DNA of 64,000 nucleotides, from the NCBI RefSeq assembly GCF_000182565.1, contig NW_015971537.1:186001-250000 (forward strand), given 5' to 3'. Below are positions 47,397-57,639 of this stretch, piece by piece. The notes under the pieces are model-generated. The model did not search any database. It was not told where the DNA came from and was given only the letters and a program-made list of their open reading frames with translations. The translations under genes and the position numbers were made by a program. The stretch is from Spizellomyces punctatus DAOM BR117 (lineage: Eukaryota > Chytridiomycota > Chytridiomycetes > Spizellomycetales > Spizellomycetaceae). Within the stretch, counting starts at the first letter, position 1, and every line of letters starts with the position of its first letter.

Positions 47397-49405
47397 TCAT
47401 ACAAAGACATCCTGCACACACGCACTTGCGCCAGTCCAAAACGATTTGCTACTGTACTGATCCCGCTCCATTTCAATTATGGACCTGTTCGGTGACACAT
47501 TTAAAAAAGTTACTCAAGGGGTGCTCCTACTCCACGAGAGGTACTCACCCATACTTTGGGTCTGCTATACCCACAAACAGACCATCAGCCCCGTCCCCAC
47601 TTCCACCTGGTGTAAAACTCACTCCAGCAATTTCTCCAAAGAAATCTACCACTTGGGTTCGGTATGCACTGTCGGGGGACATGATGGACCCATATGGACC
47701 TCGTATGATTTCGGTGGGTGCGCTGGTGAGGTCCACAATGTGTACAAAGTCCGCGGGTTCTGCGAATACCATGTGCCGTCCATCATCAGAAAATCGGATG
47801 GATCGGACGGCGCCCATTATTGCGGGAAGGACAGCGAGTGTATGGGACAGATTGCGTGTGTCGTAAATGCGTGTTGTCATGTCTGGTACCATGATTTTGT
47901 TAGTCCTCATATTTGGGTTAGAATTCCTCTTGGAATAAGAAGCCTTTACCTTGATTTCCTGTAGCGACTAGCCGCCCACAGGGCGACCAGGCGCAAGCAA
48001 AGGAATAGTCGATGTGGCCTTTTAACGTTGCCAAGTCTACACAGACAGTATTAGTAATAGGTCATTACCTGGAGATAGGTGCGTCCATTATACGTACGTT
48101 CTCCTGCTTCAGAATCGACAATCAGGGTATTAGGATTGTCTCCCACAACACAAAGCATTCGCCGGTCCGGGCTCAATGTTGTGCACTAAAGAAACGATTA
48201 GCTCATCGTCATTAGCGAATCACCTCTTTGACCTTTCTTACATTGATGGGCCATTTAAACGTCAAAGTCTTTTGAACCTGCATCGTCTTTGCATCCATGA
48301 TCCGAGTGCGCTCGTCATTGCTGGATATAATGGCTTGCTTGGCTATAGCCAAGGGCAAGTTGCTATACATTAACTTCCGCTTTTCAAGAAGTAACGAGCT
48401 TGAAAATCTCTACTCACCTCCACTTCGCGATTCAAAAATATCCATATGGTTCGTAATGCCATTTGGATCCGTTGTCACGCATCCTTTCCAAATCGTTGCC
48501 CGAGAGTCCAATCGTCGACAGATATATTCCCCGCTGAACCCTCCCACCATAAGCAATCCCTCTTTCGCAACCATGGAGCTGACTTTCATGCCGCCCATAT
48601 CATGCTTCTTAAGATCCAGTGCCATCCGTGTCGTTTTCGAGACTGGGCACCAATGGCAAACGCCATGCCGATCTTTGAAAGCGAGAAGTGTCAACGATGG
48701 GCTGGTACTGATGGCAAACCAAATGAAGCTGCTCACTCGTGTAAAAGACATCATTTTTGCTCGTAGCCCATAGGAGATTTCGTAGTTGAAAGTGCACGAT
48801 ATGACATTTGCTGTGCAATTGCGCATGCCGAAACCCATAGTACGATCCGTCGCGCCGAACCGTCAACATCTCCTGATATCATTCATGCGGCGCTCTGTTA
48901 GGTGCACGCGATTCTATGTAAATATCCGATATCTTGAACTCTTACATCCAAGATTGCGTCTTGAGCTATGGACATGTTCTTGTAGTTTCCATAATTCCTC
49001 ACTCGCGACTCGCGAAATTTGTCCCGTGGAATCGGAAGCTGGGACCAGTCTATCCCCTGTATGTCCACTGACCTGAATGTGTCATGATATGTTTATGAAT
49101 CTGCAGCCAGAAGAGTCGACGATCTCACCTTTTCCGACCTGGACATCTTGCACTGTCACTTCCTTTGGCATGGAGAGTCCAAATGATGGCTACGGAGTAA
49201 AAAAAGAACATTGCATGTCAAGAGAATGTTCTAGCCGGCATATTCCCTTCCGGTCTTCCGCACCTCGTCGTTTTCTTCCACTGTATCTGTGTCTGATGAA
49301 ATATAGAACAATATATGAGCAATTCCAGCCCGTCATAGAAGAGCGGTGCATGGCTTCCGCAGCAAACGTCCCAGTCCACTTACAGTCGAACTCATCATAG
49401 TCCAT
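47397..49405 (-). CDS. WD40-repeat protein, similar to S. pombe SPAC2A9.03 type
   Basis: This is a conserved but poorly characterised WD40 family of fungi and plants. It starts at 49405 (MDYDEFD) and ends at 47397 after IIEMERDQYSSKSFW. Several short exons are visible: an acidic exon (DTVEENDEVRKTGREYA) near 49.27 kb; DIQGIDWSQLPIPRDKFRE near 49.0 kb, the family signature; SFIWFAISTSPSLTLLAFKD near 48.7 kb; CTTLSPDRRMLCVVGDNPN near 48.15 kb; GHIDYSFACAWSPCGRLVAT near 47.97 kb; and VRSIRFSDDGRHMVFAEPAD near 47.8 kb. A donor after DPKYG (47551) and an acceptor before SIIEMER complete the C-terminus. Not every intron was resolved. The molecular function is unknown. Confidence 0.88.
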
Positions 49406-50493
49406 TGTGCCCGCTTTTTCTCCTCCTCCGTGATCCCTCCAGCACCCACGGGAAAGGCTCAGCTGCTATTCGATGATAATGTCCCAGCGATCGCGAAGCT
49501 TGATACTGAGATATTCGGCCAGTTATATCCCCCAGGGTTGAGTTTGAGCAAAGTGTTCACCGCACAGGTACTTTGCCGACAACAGCCTTTCTCAAAATTG
49601 TCTTCGTAAACAATGACAAGTCCGCTCACTGCCCTACTCAACAGGATCTTCTGTATAGTCAAATGACCACAGATAAAGTTCTTGTCCCGCTACGCTCAGT
49701 TGGCAAATGTGTGATACTTGGGTTTTTACAAAGGCGGCTCACATGGGCATTACCAATCCCGTCGTCGTCGTCCAAACCGTCACTAGTGGCTTGGAGCTCA
49801 CATCTGATTCATCGTCCCTTCAGGCTTCTAGAAGCCATAGAATAATATCATGTGATGTGCATTGGAATGAGGATCCAATGAATATCTCCAGTTGCTTCAC
49901 GCCACTCACGGGATCACGAGAGAACGGAAGGCAGGCTGGGACTTGCCTACGAGACGGGCTCCTCCTCGATTGCCATTTCCCGTCATCCGGCAGACAAGGT
50001 AAATACATCCATCCATCCATCCATCATTGTCGTTGTTGCGGGTTTGGGGTACCATCCATCCGTCAGGAGAGTGTAACGATTGTCAGATCTGGCTGGGTAT
50101 CGGTGGTGGACGAGGAAAAGGACGTGGAGCGAATTCGCGAGGTGGAAAATGTTCGCATTGGATATGGACCGCATGTGGAGAATGGCGGAGAGGAGAGGAC
50201 TAGATAGTTTACCTGAAAACGGACTAGTTGGTTTGGAGCCACCAAGTGGAAAGAACTGCAGATAGTGAGAGGTCTTTCAACTCGGTCTCTCTTGTGAAAT
50301 GAGAATCGGGAATGTGAGTCTTGTGGAGACGTTTACGAAGGGAGATATGTTATATTACGAGGAGATGGGATGGACCACTGACAACCGCGGACTGACAATC
50401 GTACACTCACCGGAAGAATGTGTTGGAAATTCGCATGTGAATGACCGAGTTCTGATCTCGTTTTTCATTTTTCTCTTAGTGGAAACGTCAGCA
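49406..50493. other. Unassigned region between WD40 and eL6 genes, with exon-like fragments
   Basis: Several plus-strand pieces look coding and have in-phase splice signals, for example PAIAKLDTEIFGQLYPPG near 49.5 kb followed by a donor at 49570 and DLLYSQMTTDKVLVPLRSVG near 49.65 kb, then GRLGLAYETGSSSIAISRH near 49.95 kb. I could not assemble one continuous frame with a start and stop, nor recognise a family. It may be an unresolved small gene or a decayed one. The last part should include the eL6 promoter; an acceptor-like ctcttag at 50473-50479 suggests a 5' UTR intron. Confidence 0.35.
50006..50027. repeat. (CATC)n simple repeat
   Basis: A clean run of about five CATC units, directly after a GT donor-like site in the unassigned region. 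It is the same tetranucleotide as at 12435-12474. Confidence 0.9.
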
Positions 50494-51270
50494 ATGGCCC
50501 ACGCCCCTACCAACCCGTTGATCGCCCCCGGTGTTCACCGGTACTCGCGTTCCCAGGCCTACGCCAAGAAGGCCTTGTTCAAGAAGGCTAAGCAGGTTGC
50601 CCCCGCAAAGGCCGCTGCCCCTGCTACCACAAAGACCGTCCAGGTCGGTGGAGCAAAGAACAACCAGACCCGTGAAGTGCCTCTCGTCAAGGCCCCACGC
50701 TTCTACGCCGCTGAAGATGCGCCTGTCCCCAAGAAGTCTCGCAAGGCCCCTCGCCCCGTCAGCCTCCGTGCGTCCATCACCCCTGGTACCGTTCTCATTG
50801 TCCTATCTGGAAAGTACCGTGGAAAGCGTGTTGTATTCCTGAAGCAGCTCGAGTCTGGTCTTCTTCTTGTGACTGGTCCCCACAAGGTTAACGGCGTACC
50901 CATCCGTCGTGTCAACCAGGCCTACGTCATTGCCACCTCCACCAAAATCGATATCTCTGGTGTGAACACTGAGAAGTTCACCGATGCTTACTTCAAGCGT
51001 GACAAGGTGGAGAAGAAGAAGGCAACTGAAGAGGCTTTATTCGAGGCTGGCCAGGTTTGTTACAATCTAGTGTTCCTTACTTTATTTTGCCACTGACATT
51101 TCTGTTTACTTTTACAGAAGAAGCCCGTTGACGCCTCCCGTGTTCAGGACCAACGGGAAGTGGACAAGGCGATCCTTGCCACCCTTAAGAAGGACCGCAT
51201 CCTTCGCGGTTACCTCAACGCTTCCTTTGCCCTTAGCCGAGGTCAATTCCCTCACTTGATGAAGTTCTAA
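50494..51270 (+). CDS. RPL6: 60S ribosomal protein L6 (eL6)
   Basis: A large-subunit protein. Exons 50494-51054 and 51118-51270 (63-nt intron) join to 237 residues. It begins [20 protein letters not shown], has a basic Ala/Lys-rich extension, and then the eL6 core [40 protein letters not shown] and [18 protein letters not shown]. The C-terminus ends [11 protein letters not shown]. The translated region is rich in preferred codons ending in C, as expected for a highly expressed gene. The leader before the ATG contains a good acceptor at 50479, so a 5' UTR intron is likely. Confidence 0.97.
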
Positions 51271-51600
51271 GGAGTAGTTGTGGTAATTGTGGGTTGGGAT
51301 TGTGGTTGGTCAAGTGTGGACTGTATATGATTGTTCTTGAGGATGGCCGGAATATAGGAAGCATAAAAAACGCAATGTCTGTCTGCTTGTACTGTGCAGA
51401 AATTTGACACTATGCCTGCTGGCGTAGATAGATGGGGGACAGGACGTCCCCATTCCGATTCATCAGAACATCGTGCATCGCTTAAACAATGGTGATTAAT
51501 GAGAGCAGTTACGACTGAATCCATGAAATATGTTTTAGATAATAACGGTGTCGCTTTCTCTGCAATCCCGAACAAGCCATCCAAATATTGACCCTCTGAC

Positions 51601-52411
51601 TTACAAATCTTCCAATCCTTTCAACGTGGAGTCAAGTTCCTGTTTTACTACTCTATATTTCTCTGTCATCTCCTCTAACCGTTTCTCCAATTCCGTCCGT
51701 TCCGCCTCAGACTGTTTGGTTTTGCGTTCTGCTTGTTCTGTTGTCAGCTCAAGGTTGCGAGTTCTGTACAATTGCCGAGGTCAAATAAGCCTTTCAGCAT
51801 GTTAATGCATTGGAAACAACAACACAACGTACTTTTCGGAAAGCTAGAAGTTACAATGGAAAGTAAAATGGCGTTAATGCATAAGCTCATAATGTGCGCC
51901 ATCGATCTGCTTTGAGTCCCGGCCGGAGAATCCCTTTCTCTTGTCGCTTTCCGAACTCGTTCAAACTGTTTGTTCTCATCATACTTTTGTCTTGGGCATC
52001 CCACCCGATCCCTTAAGAGCCACCTCATCCCCTCATCATTCCAACAAGCGTCTGTTGAAGGTATTTTATCATTGAGCTCACCTCTTCCACGCGCTTCTCA
52101 GCTCTGTCCAAGTTTTCTTGAAGCAAGGTCACTTTGTTGTTGAGACTCTGTACCGTAGTTTCCCGTTTCGCAAGTTCCTCTTTGAGTTGTTTCACCTCCG
52201 CTTCAGCATGTTCAGCTCGAGATTGGCTTTGCTCAGACTCTATTCGGAGTTTCTCGAGTTTCTGTGCGGAGATGATCGGTAAGTCAAACGGTATTCATGT
52301 ATCGTTCGCGAGCAGAAACGCAGCCCATAGGGGATATCGTGCACACAGCAGTTCCTTTTGGATAATTGCTTTACTACTACAAAGTAAACGCACCTCCTTT
52401 ATTTTATCCAT
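51601..52411 (-). CDS. Tropomyosin, fungal type, short form
   Basis: Tropomyosin polymerises along F-actin and regulates formin and myosin. The start MDKIKEKLEKLRIE (exon 1 52411-52394 plus exon 2 52261-52082) is the fungal tropomyosin signature. The C-terminal exon (51763-51601) encodes an uninterrupted heptad coiled coil ending VVKQELDSTLKGLEDL. The two need a joining piece of 3n+2 nt; an 11-nt microexon at 51843-51833 with ctag acceptor and gtacgt donor fits exactly and gives ELSEKTRNLEL across the join. The result is 123 residues against about 161 in other fungi, roughly one actin-binding period shorter. An additional unrecognised exon inside the 238-nt intron 2 cannot be excluded. The Gln/Glu-rich heptads have no prolines. 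Confidence 0.85.
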
Positions 52412-52532
52412 GGCGGCTGGGTTTGTGCAAGATGCAGAACAATCCGCACGAGCGCGTCAAGTCATTGGCACTCGATATAAAGTCGAAGCATAATGTAATG
52501 GACATATGATAAGCAGAGCTTTCTCCTTTTAT

Positions 52533-52615
52533 GGCGAGATGGCCGAGTTGGTCTAAGGCGTCAGGTTAAGGCCCTGATCTCTCCGGAGGCGTGGGTTCAA
52601 ATCCCACTCTCGTCA
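52533..52615 (+). tRNA. tRNA-Leu (anticodon AAG)
   Basis: An 83-nt class II tRNA with a long variable arm (ctctccggagg region). Acceptor GGCGAGA pairs with TCTCGTC using one G-U. The anticodon arm is TCAGG-TTAAGGC-CCTGA with AAG at 34-36. The T arm is GTGGG-TTCAAAT-CCCAC. There is no intron. A T6 run about 20 nt downstream is the Pol III terminator. Confidence 0.95.
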
Positions 52616-52748
52616 CTTGCGAAATGCCCAGTTGGATTTTTTACCGGAATAATATGAAAGCACGTGACCGGTCGAAAGCAGGTCATCCTTCAGCATCTTG
52701 CTGGATTTGTTGAATGCTCTCAACCTAGCGTGCCCAGTGGTCATATCC

Positions 52749-54444
52749 ATGCGGTCGAGAGATCAGCAGCTCGACCATTTTACAGAATGGCTACGAGGGA
52801 AAGGATACGACCAACATCGGCTTCAGCTGGCAGAGTTTCCCGAGACCGGGCGGGGTATGATGGCTAAAGAAGCCATTCAGGTATGCGGGCTTTCTCCTAC
52901 AGACTACTTTTATCAGTGTATTGAGTTGAAATTTCAGGTCGGACAGCCTATCGTTGAAATTCCAAGATCGTTGCTTATAACCTGTAAGACACCAGCTGTG
53001 GAAGCGACAGTCAAGAGCTTTTCTGGTGACAGGTACTGTGAACAGCGCCCTTCCGATACTATCTTGTTGTTTGTTAACCGGTGTCGCATTGGTAGTACTT
53101 TGTTATCTGAGCATCAGTCACTTGCGCTCTTTCTCGCACATCAACGGGGTATATTAGGCGAATATCGTCCGTATATTAATTTGCTGCCGACGCATTTCAC
53201 AACGGTTGCCGCATTGATGCCAAAAGAAATATTCAACCACCTTCCGTGGGAGCTGCAAGGTAAACTGCCAGTTCTGCCATCATATCTCATGCATGTTTAT
53301 GCTAAGAGACGCATAAATAGCCATGGCCAGTGCTCAACGTACCCATGTACGGCGGGACTATGCGCGTATCATGGGATTCTGTGACGACTGTAAAGGCAAG
53401 GCGGAATACTCCTCAAAAGACGGTAGTTGCCCCAACTGCTGTACGCGTCCGTCCCTCACGTATACCGATTTCGAATGGGCTTGGTTTGCAGGTACAGGAT
53501 GCAGATAGTATAAGTAAGCACATTACATGTGCATTCTGATGATGATGTGAAATGAGACTAATTATATGGTTTACGGCATCTAGTGAATACGCGATGCATT
53601 ACACTGAATACAACTCAACGGCGTATAACGCATAGTGACACGCCAAAAATCGCCTTGGCCCCGATGCTGGACTTTTTGAATCACACTTCAGAGGCAAAGA
53701 TTCAAGCCGGGTTCGATGCAACAGGGCAGTCATATCGAATCCGAACGCTGATGCCCTATGAACCAGGAGAGCAAGTATTCATCAATTACGGACCTCATGA
53801 CAACAGGTAAAACCAGAAAAGTCTGTGAAATACTGCTTTGGCAGGCTTATTTTTAATCTTTAATTTTTCCTTTGACAGTTTTCTACTAGCAGAATATGGT
53901 TTCGTCTTACGGCACAACCCATATAATCACGTCATCGTTGATCGATACATTGATGAGATCATATTGGAGGGTGAGACTGTGGATAGTCGAAGAGTTGCAA
54001 ATGACATCTTGGACGGACACGGGCTTCGCGGGTGAGTATCAAGCCCGCATAGTACCATCATGCCCAAGGACTTATTCTCTTCTCATACACTGTAGTGACT
54101 ATACACTTCATCTCGATGATGATCCATCTCCACGCCTAACAGCGGCCCTTCGAATTCGCGTCCTTTCTTCCGTTTTAAAGTCGGTCCCGCCGAACGTCGC
54201 AGACATGTGCTGGGAGCCACTCGTACCAGAGCAAGAACGTCGCGTCCAAGACGGGATCCGTTGCGTGTGCGAAGCCGTGTTATTACATGCAGAGCAGGCT
54301 CTTCGCGGCCTTTCGGGGCTCGAAGCCCATAGCAAAGAGTCGCTGGCATTCTCCATGGTGCAGCAAGTATGGAATGACACGGTTGCGATCGTGAAGGGAG
54401 TCATGCAGCGACTTGCCGACAAAGAGGATACGTGTCAGATGTGA
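52749..54444 (+). CDS. SET-domain lysine methyltransferase, SETD4-like
   Basis: Members of this Rubisco-LSMT-type SET group methylate histone or non-histone lysines. Six exons (52749-52880, 52938-53259, 53321-53491, 53584-53806, 53879-54031, 54096-54444) join to 449 residues. The opening block is LQLAEFPETGRGMMAKEAI (SET-N). The SET core has YTDFEWAWFAVNTRCI, then LAPMLDFLNHTSEAKIQAGF (the NH motif that binds AdoMet), and VFINYGPHDNRSFLLAEYGF with the catalytic tyrosine in the YGPHDN block, matching SETD4 closely. A C-terminal helical substrate-binding domain follows. Unusually, a C-x2-C-x12-C-x2-C segment (CDDC to CPNC) is inserted before the SET core at about 53378-53442, unlike SETD4 as I know it. 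The target is unknown. Confidence 0.9.
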
Positions 54445-54531
54445 ATTAGCCATGATCCAGATCTGGCCTGGTTTTTATGTTGAGAATGTGTACATAATGC
54501 ATATATATATACAGATGCAAGGATTGCTCCC

Positions 54532-54890
54532 TTATTTCAATTTTGCAAACAGCTTATCTGCAGCCTGCCAACTGTCTTGTCAAATTGATATATTCTTGAT
54601 GATATCAGACAATCCAGCCTTGACCAACTTACGCAGTGGTTGACGCATTCCATGAGATCAAAAAATTCCTCGACACATGTTTCTTCTCCAGCGTCGCCTG
54701 CCTCTACACGCTCCGTGCATGCATCCAACTTGACCTTGAACGGCCGGCAGTGATGACTCTTGGCACATTCTATTGCACACATCGCTTTATCAGGCCCTTG
54801 GCGCTGGACATGGTTCTACCCAAGAGCCTGCTGCTCACCAGCCTCAATTTCGGGCTTTGGGTCCTGTGCGGGGTTCCAATCTTTTGGCAT
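54532..54890 (-). CDS. QCR6: Cytochrome bc1 complex subunit 6 (hinge protein, QCR6/UQCRH)
   Basis: A small acidic intermembrane-space subunit of complex III that helps cytochrome c docking. Exons 54890-54839, 54769-54633 and 54564-54532 give 73 residues. It has the paired cysteines of the hinge fold (ECAKSHHC and KLDACTERV, then ETCVEEFFDLMECVNHC) and ends KLFAKLK, as in the family. The long acidic N-terminal run of yeast Qcr6 is missing, as the protein starts MPKDWNPAQDPKPEIE. The frame is open further upstream, so a longer N-terminus is possible. The last exon codes for only 10 residues plus the stop. Confidence 0.92.
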
Positions 54891-55096
54891 TTGAAAGTCA
54901 ACGACAGCGCAGAGCAGTTTCTCAAAACCCAATTGGGATGATGCATGGCTGTGCCACAATGCTGATTGGATAGAATTCAGAGAGGCAAAGTGATTGTGCC
55001 CCATCCATTAGCGAATTGGTTTTGGAAAAGAAAAATTCCTTTTGAACTTTTGAAGGGCTGGCTGCTGTTTTTTTCTTCCTTTCTCCACCATCCAAC

Positions 55097-56639
55097 ATGG
55101 CTACTGACTCAAAGTAGGTGAACAATCACAAGCGGTCGTTGAAATTGGGGAGGACGACCGGGTGCTTGGGTTGACCCGATGATCTTGGGTTGTGACGAGA
55201 CTTTGCAATACTAATATCTTTTGGTCAACAAGGAATCCACCCGCTGAAGGGACCTTCACCGATGTGCCCGAAGGTGAAATTGAGGTACGTCCCCGGCTCC
55301 TGCGAAATCGGTTTGAGCAACTGCGAGGGGTTGTGGTAACTAACTAGATCACGTTGATAGTCCAACTGGGACGAGGTTGTCGACAAGTTCGATGACATGA
55401 AGCTTCGGGAGGAGCTTTTGCGTGGTATCTACGCGTATGGGTGAGTTAGCGGTAGAATGAAGATTTTACTGTCATCAAAGTCTTTCTGACCCATTTTACC
55501 TTGTCAGTTTCGAGCGCCCATCCGCCATCCAGCAACGTGCTATTCTCCCCGTGATCAAAGGTCACGATGTGATCGCTCAGGCACAATCCGGTACCGGAAA
55601 GACTGCCACATTCTCCATCTCCATCCTGCAGTCCCTGGACATGTCGAAAAAGGAGTGCCAGGCTCTTATCCTTGCCCCTACTCGAGAACTTGCCCAGCAG
55701 ATCCAGAAGGTACTGATCGCCCTCGGCGACTACATGCAAGTGGAATGCCACGCCTGCATCGGTGGTACCAACGTCCGTGAGGACATGCGTCGGCTTGAGG
55801 CTGGCGTTCATGTTGTCGTCGGAACCCCTGGGCGTGTGTTCGATATGATCAACCGCCGCGCTCTCCGTTCCGACTCTATCAAGATGTTCGTGTTGGACGA
55901 GGCCGATGAAATGTTGTCTCGTGGTTTCAAGGAACAGATCTACGATGTGTTCCAACTTCTTCCTCCGGCCACCCAGGTCGTTCTCCTTTCTGCTACCATG
56001 CCCGGTGATGTCTTGGAAGTTACCAAGCGTTTCATGCGTGACCCCGTCCGTATTCTCGTGAAGCGTGACGAGCTTACCTTGGAAGGTATCAAGCAGTTCT
56101 ACGTAGCTGTGGAAAAGGAAGACTGGAAATTGGACACTCTCTGCGACCTGTACGAAACCGTCACCATCACTCAAGCTGTCATCTTCTGCAACACCCGCAG
56201 GAAGGTCGACTGGCTTACCGAGAAGATGCACGCTCGTGAGTTCACTGTATCTGCAATGGTAAGAGGGAGCAGGTCCATGTTTTCCTTGGTTTATCTTGTT
56301 CTATATTTATCATCCATATGTTAATAGCACGGTGACATGACCCAACAAGAGCGTGACGTTATTATGAAGGAGTTCCGATCTGGATCCTCTCGTGTTTTGA
56401 TTACCACTGACTTACTTGCTCGTGGTATTGATGTGCAACAAGTTTCCCTGGTTATCAACTACGATCTTCCAACCAACCGGGAGAACTACATTCACCGTAT
56501 CGGTCGTGGTGGTCGTTTCGGTCGTAAGGGTGTTGCTATCAACTTTGTAACATCCGACGATGTCCGTATGCTTCGTGATATTGAGCAGTTCTACAACACA
56601 CAAGTGGAAGAAATGCCCATGAACATTGCTGACCTGTGA
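55097..56639 (+). CDS. TIF1: Translation initiation factor eIF4A, DEAD-box RNA helicase
   Basis: eIF4A unwinds mRNA leaders within eIF4F. Five exons (55097-55113, 55233-55284, 55361-55440, 55508-56258, 56328-56639) join to 403 residues, the usual length. Motifs in order: Q-motif phenylalanine block [24 protein letters not shown], Ia PTRELAQQ, Ib [60 protein letters not shown]. The C-terminus [10 protein letters not shown] is the eIF4A signature that separates it from Fal1/eIF4A3 (whose end is DEMPMNVADL) less clearly than the N-terminal block, so eIF4A proper is the likelier call on overall match. Codon use is strongly biased, as for a highly expressed gene. Confidence 0.96.
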
Positions 56640-57639
56640 GTGGTTCTTCTGGATAACATTTTTGCTCGGCGCATGTCAGCTAACTTTTTTAATATCCAGT
56701 ATCTAATTTTTCGGTGGAAGATGAGCTTTCAACCAGACCTGACTCTCACAGTGTCAGCCGTAATTTCGGCCCATCTTTTGCGCTTCTTACTTGTTTGTTC
56801 TTATGATGCTGCTTCTCATGCGGCCCTGTATAAATGTCGTTGTGCCGCGCCGCAGTCTGCACTTTCAATAGATTACTTTGCTATCTAAATATCTTAAAGT
56901 ATTTACTGTTAATGAAAAAGTCCCTTGAGCAACCAGGACGAGTTACGACCGATCAAGTGTCCCTTGGCTGTAATGGGAGACATGCAGGCCATATGATCAG
57001 GGAAAGAACGATCACGTAGTAGCCACGGTAGCTTTACTTTCTCCTGTTGGCGCGCGTTGGACAATCAGATGTGCTTAACGCAGGCCAAGCGTTCACCTAC
57101 TGCGCTGAGTCTGGGAGTCTGGGGAGGGCGACGTCCTCACGGCCACGATGGAGCCGGCGGTGGAGCGCCCACAACAAATAATTTCCACATCTCATTGTTT
57201 GATGGATATATGGTTAAAGTTCTCCTATCGTTCATCCAAGGTTCCGAAACTTTAAAAATATCCGGGTTTGTTACCTTTGGACGATTCTCCAGCGGATCTT
57301 TGATTTGACAAAAGCGATCACAAGTTTCGATCTTCTTTGGGCATGGGTTGTAATGGGTATTCTAACTTGAACACTAAGAAGACTTTCAAGGCTCATATTG
57401 CTCTTGATACAACTTGAATGGTAGGAGCACCTATGTATTGTACAGCAACTTTAAAGTGATTTCGAATGAGTTAAGGTTAAGAACCCTGGGGTTACGGCAA
57501 GGAAAGGTAAACGTTTATTACAACACTATTCCTCTCTTGCATGATACATCACTCTATAAAATCATATCTGTAGATATACTCGACAGTCTCTCGTTCAACT
57601 CATTCAAAATCATCAATCGCCCTCTCCTCCACAATCTCC
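56640..57639. other. Intergenic, tail-to-tail spacer
   Basis: One kb between the stops of eIF4A (plus) and the glycosyltransferase (minus). Short frames exist but none looks coding, and I recognise no RNA gene or repeat. A GC-richer block near 57090-57170 stands out from its AT-rich surroundings but has no assigned role. Confidence 0.5.

Noticed and set aside
55446-56231. 261-codon minus frame opposite eIF4A
   Set aside because: Antisense shadow of strongly codon-biased eIF4A sequence.
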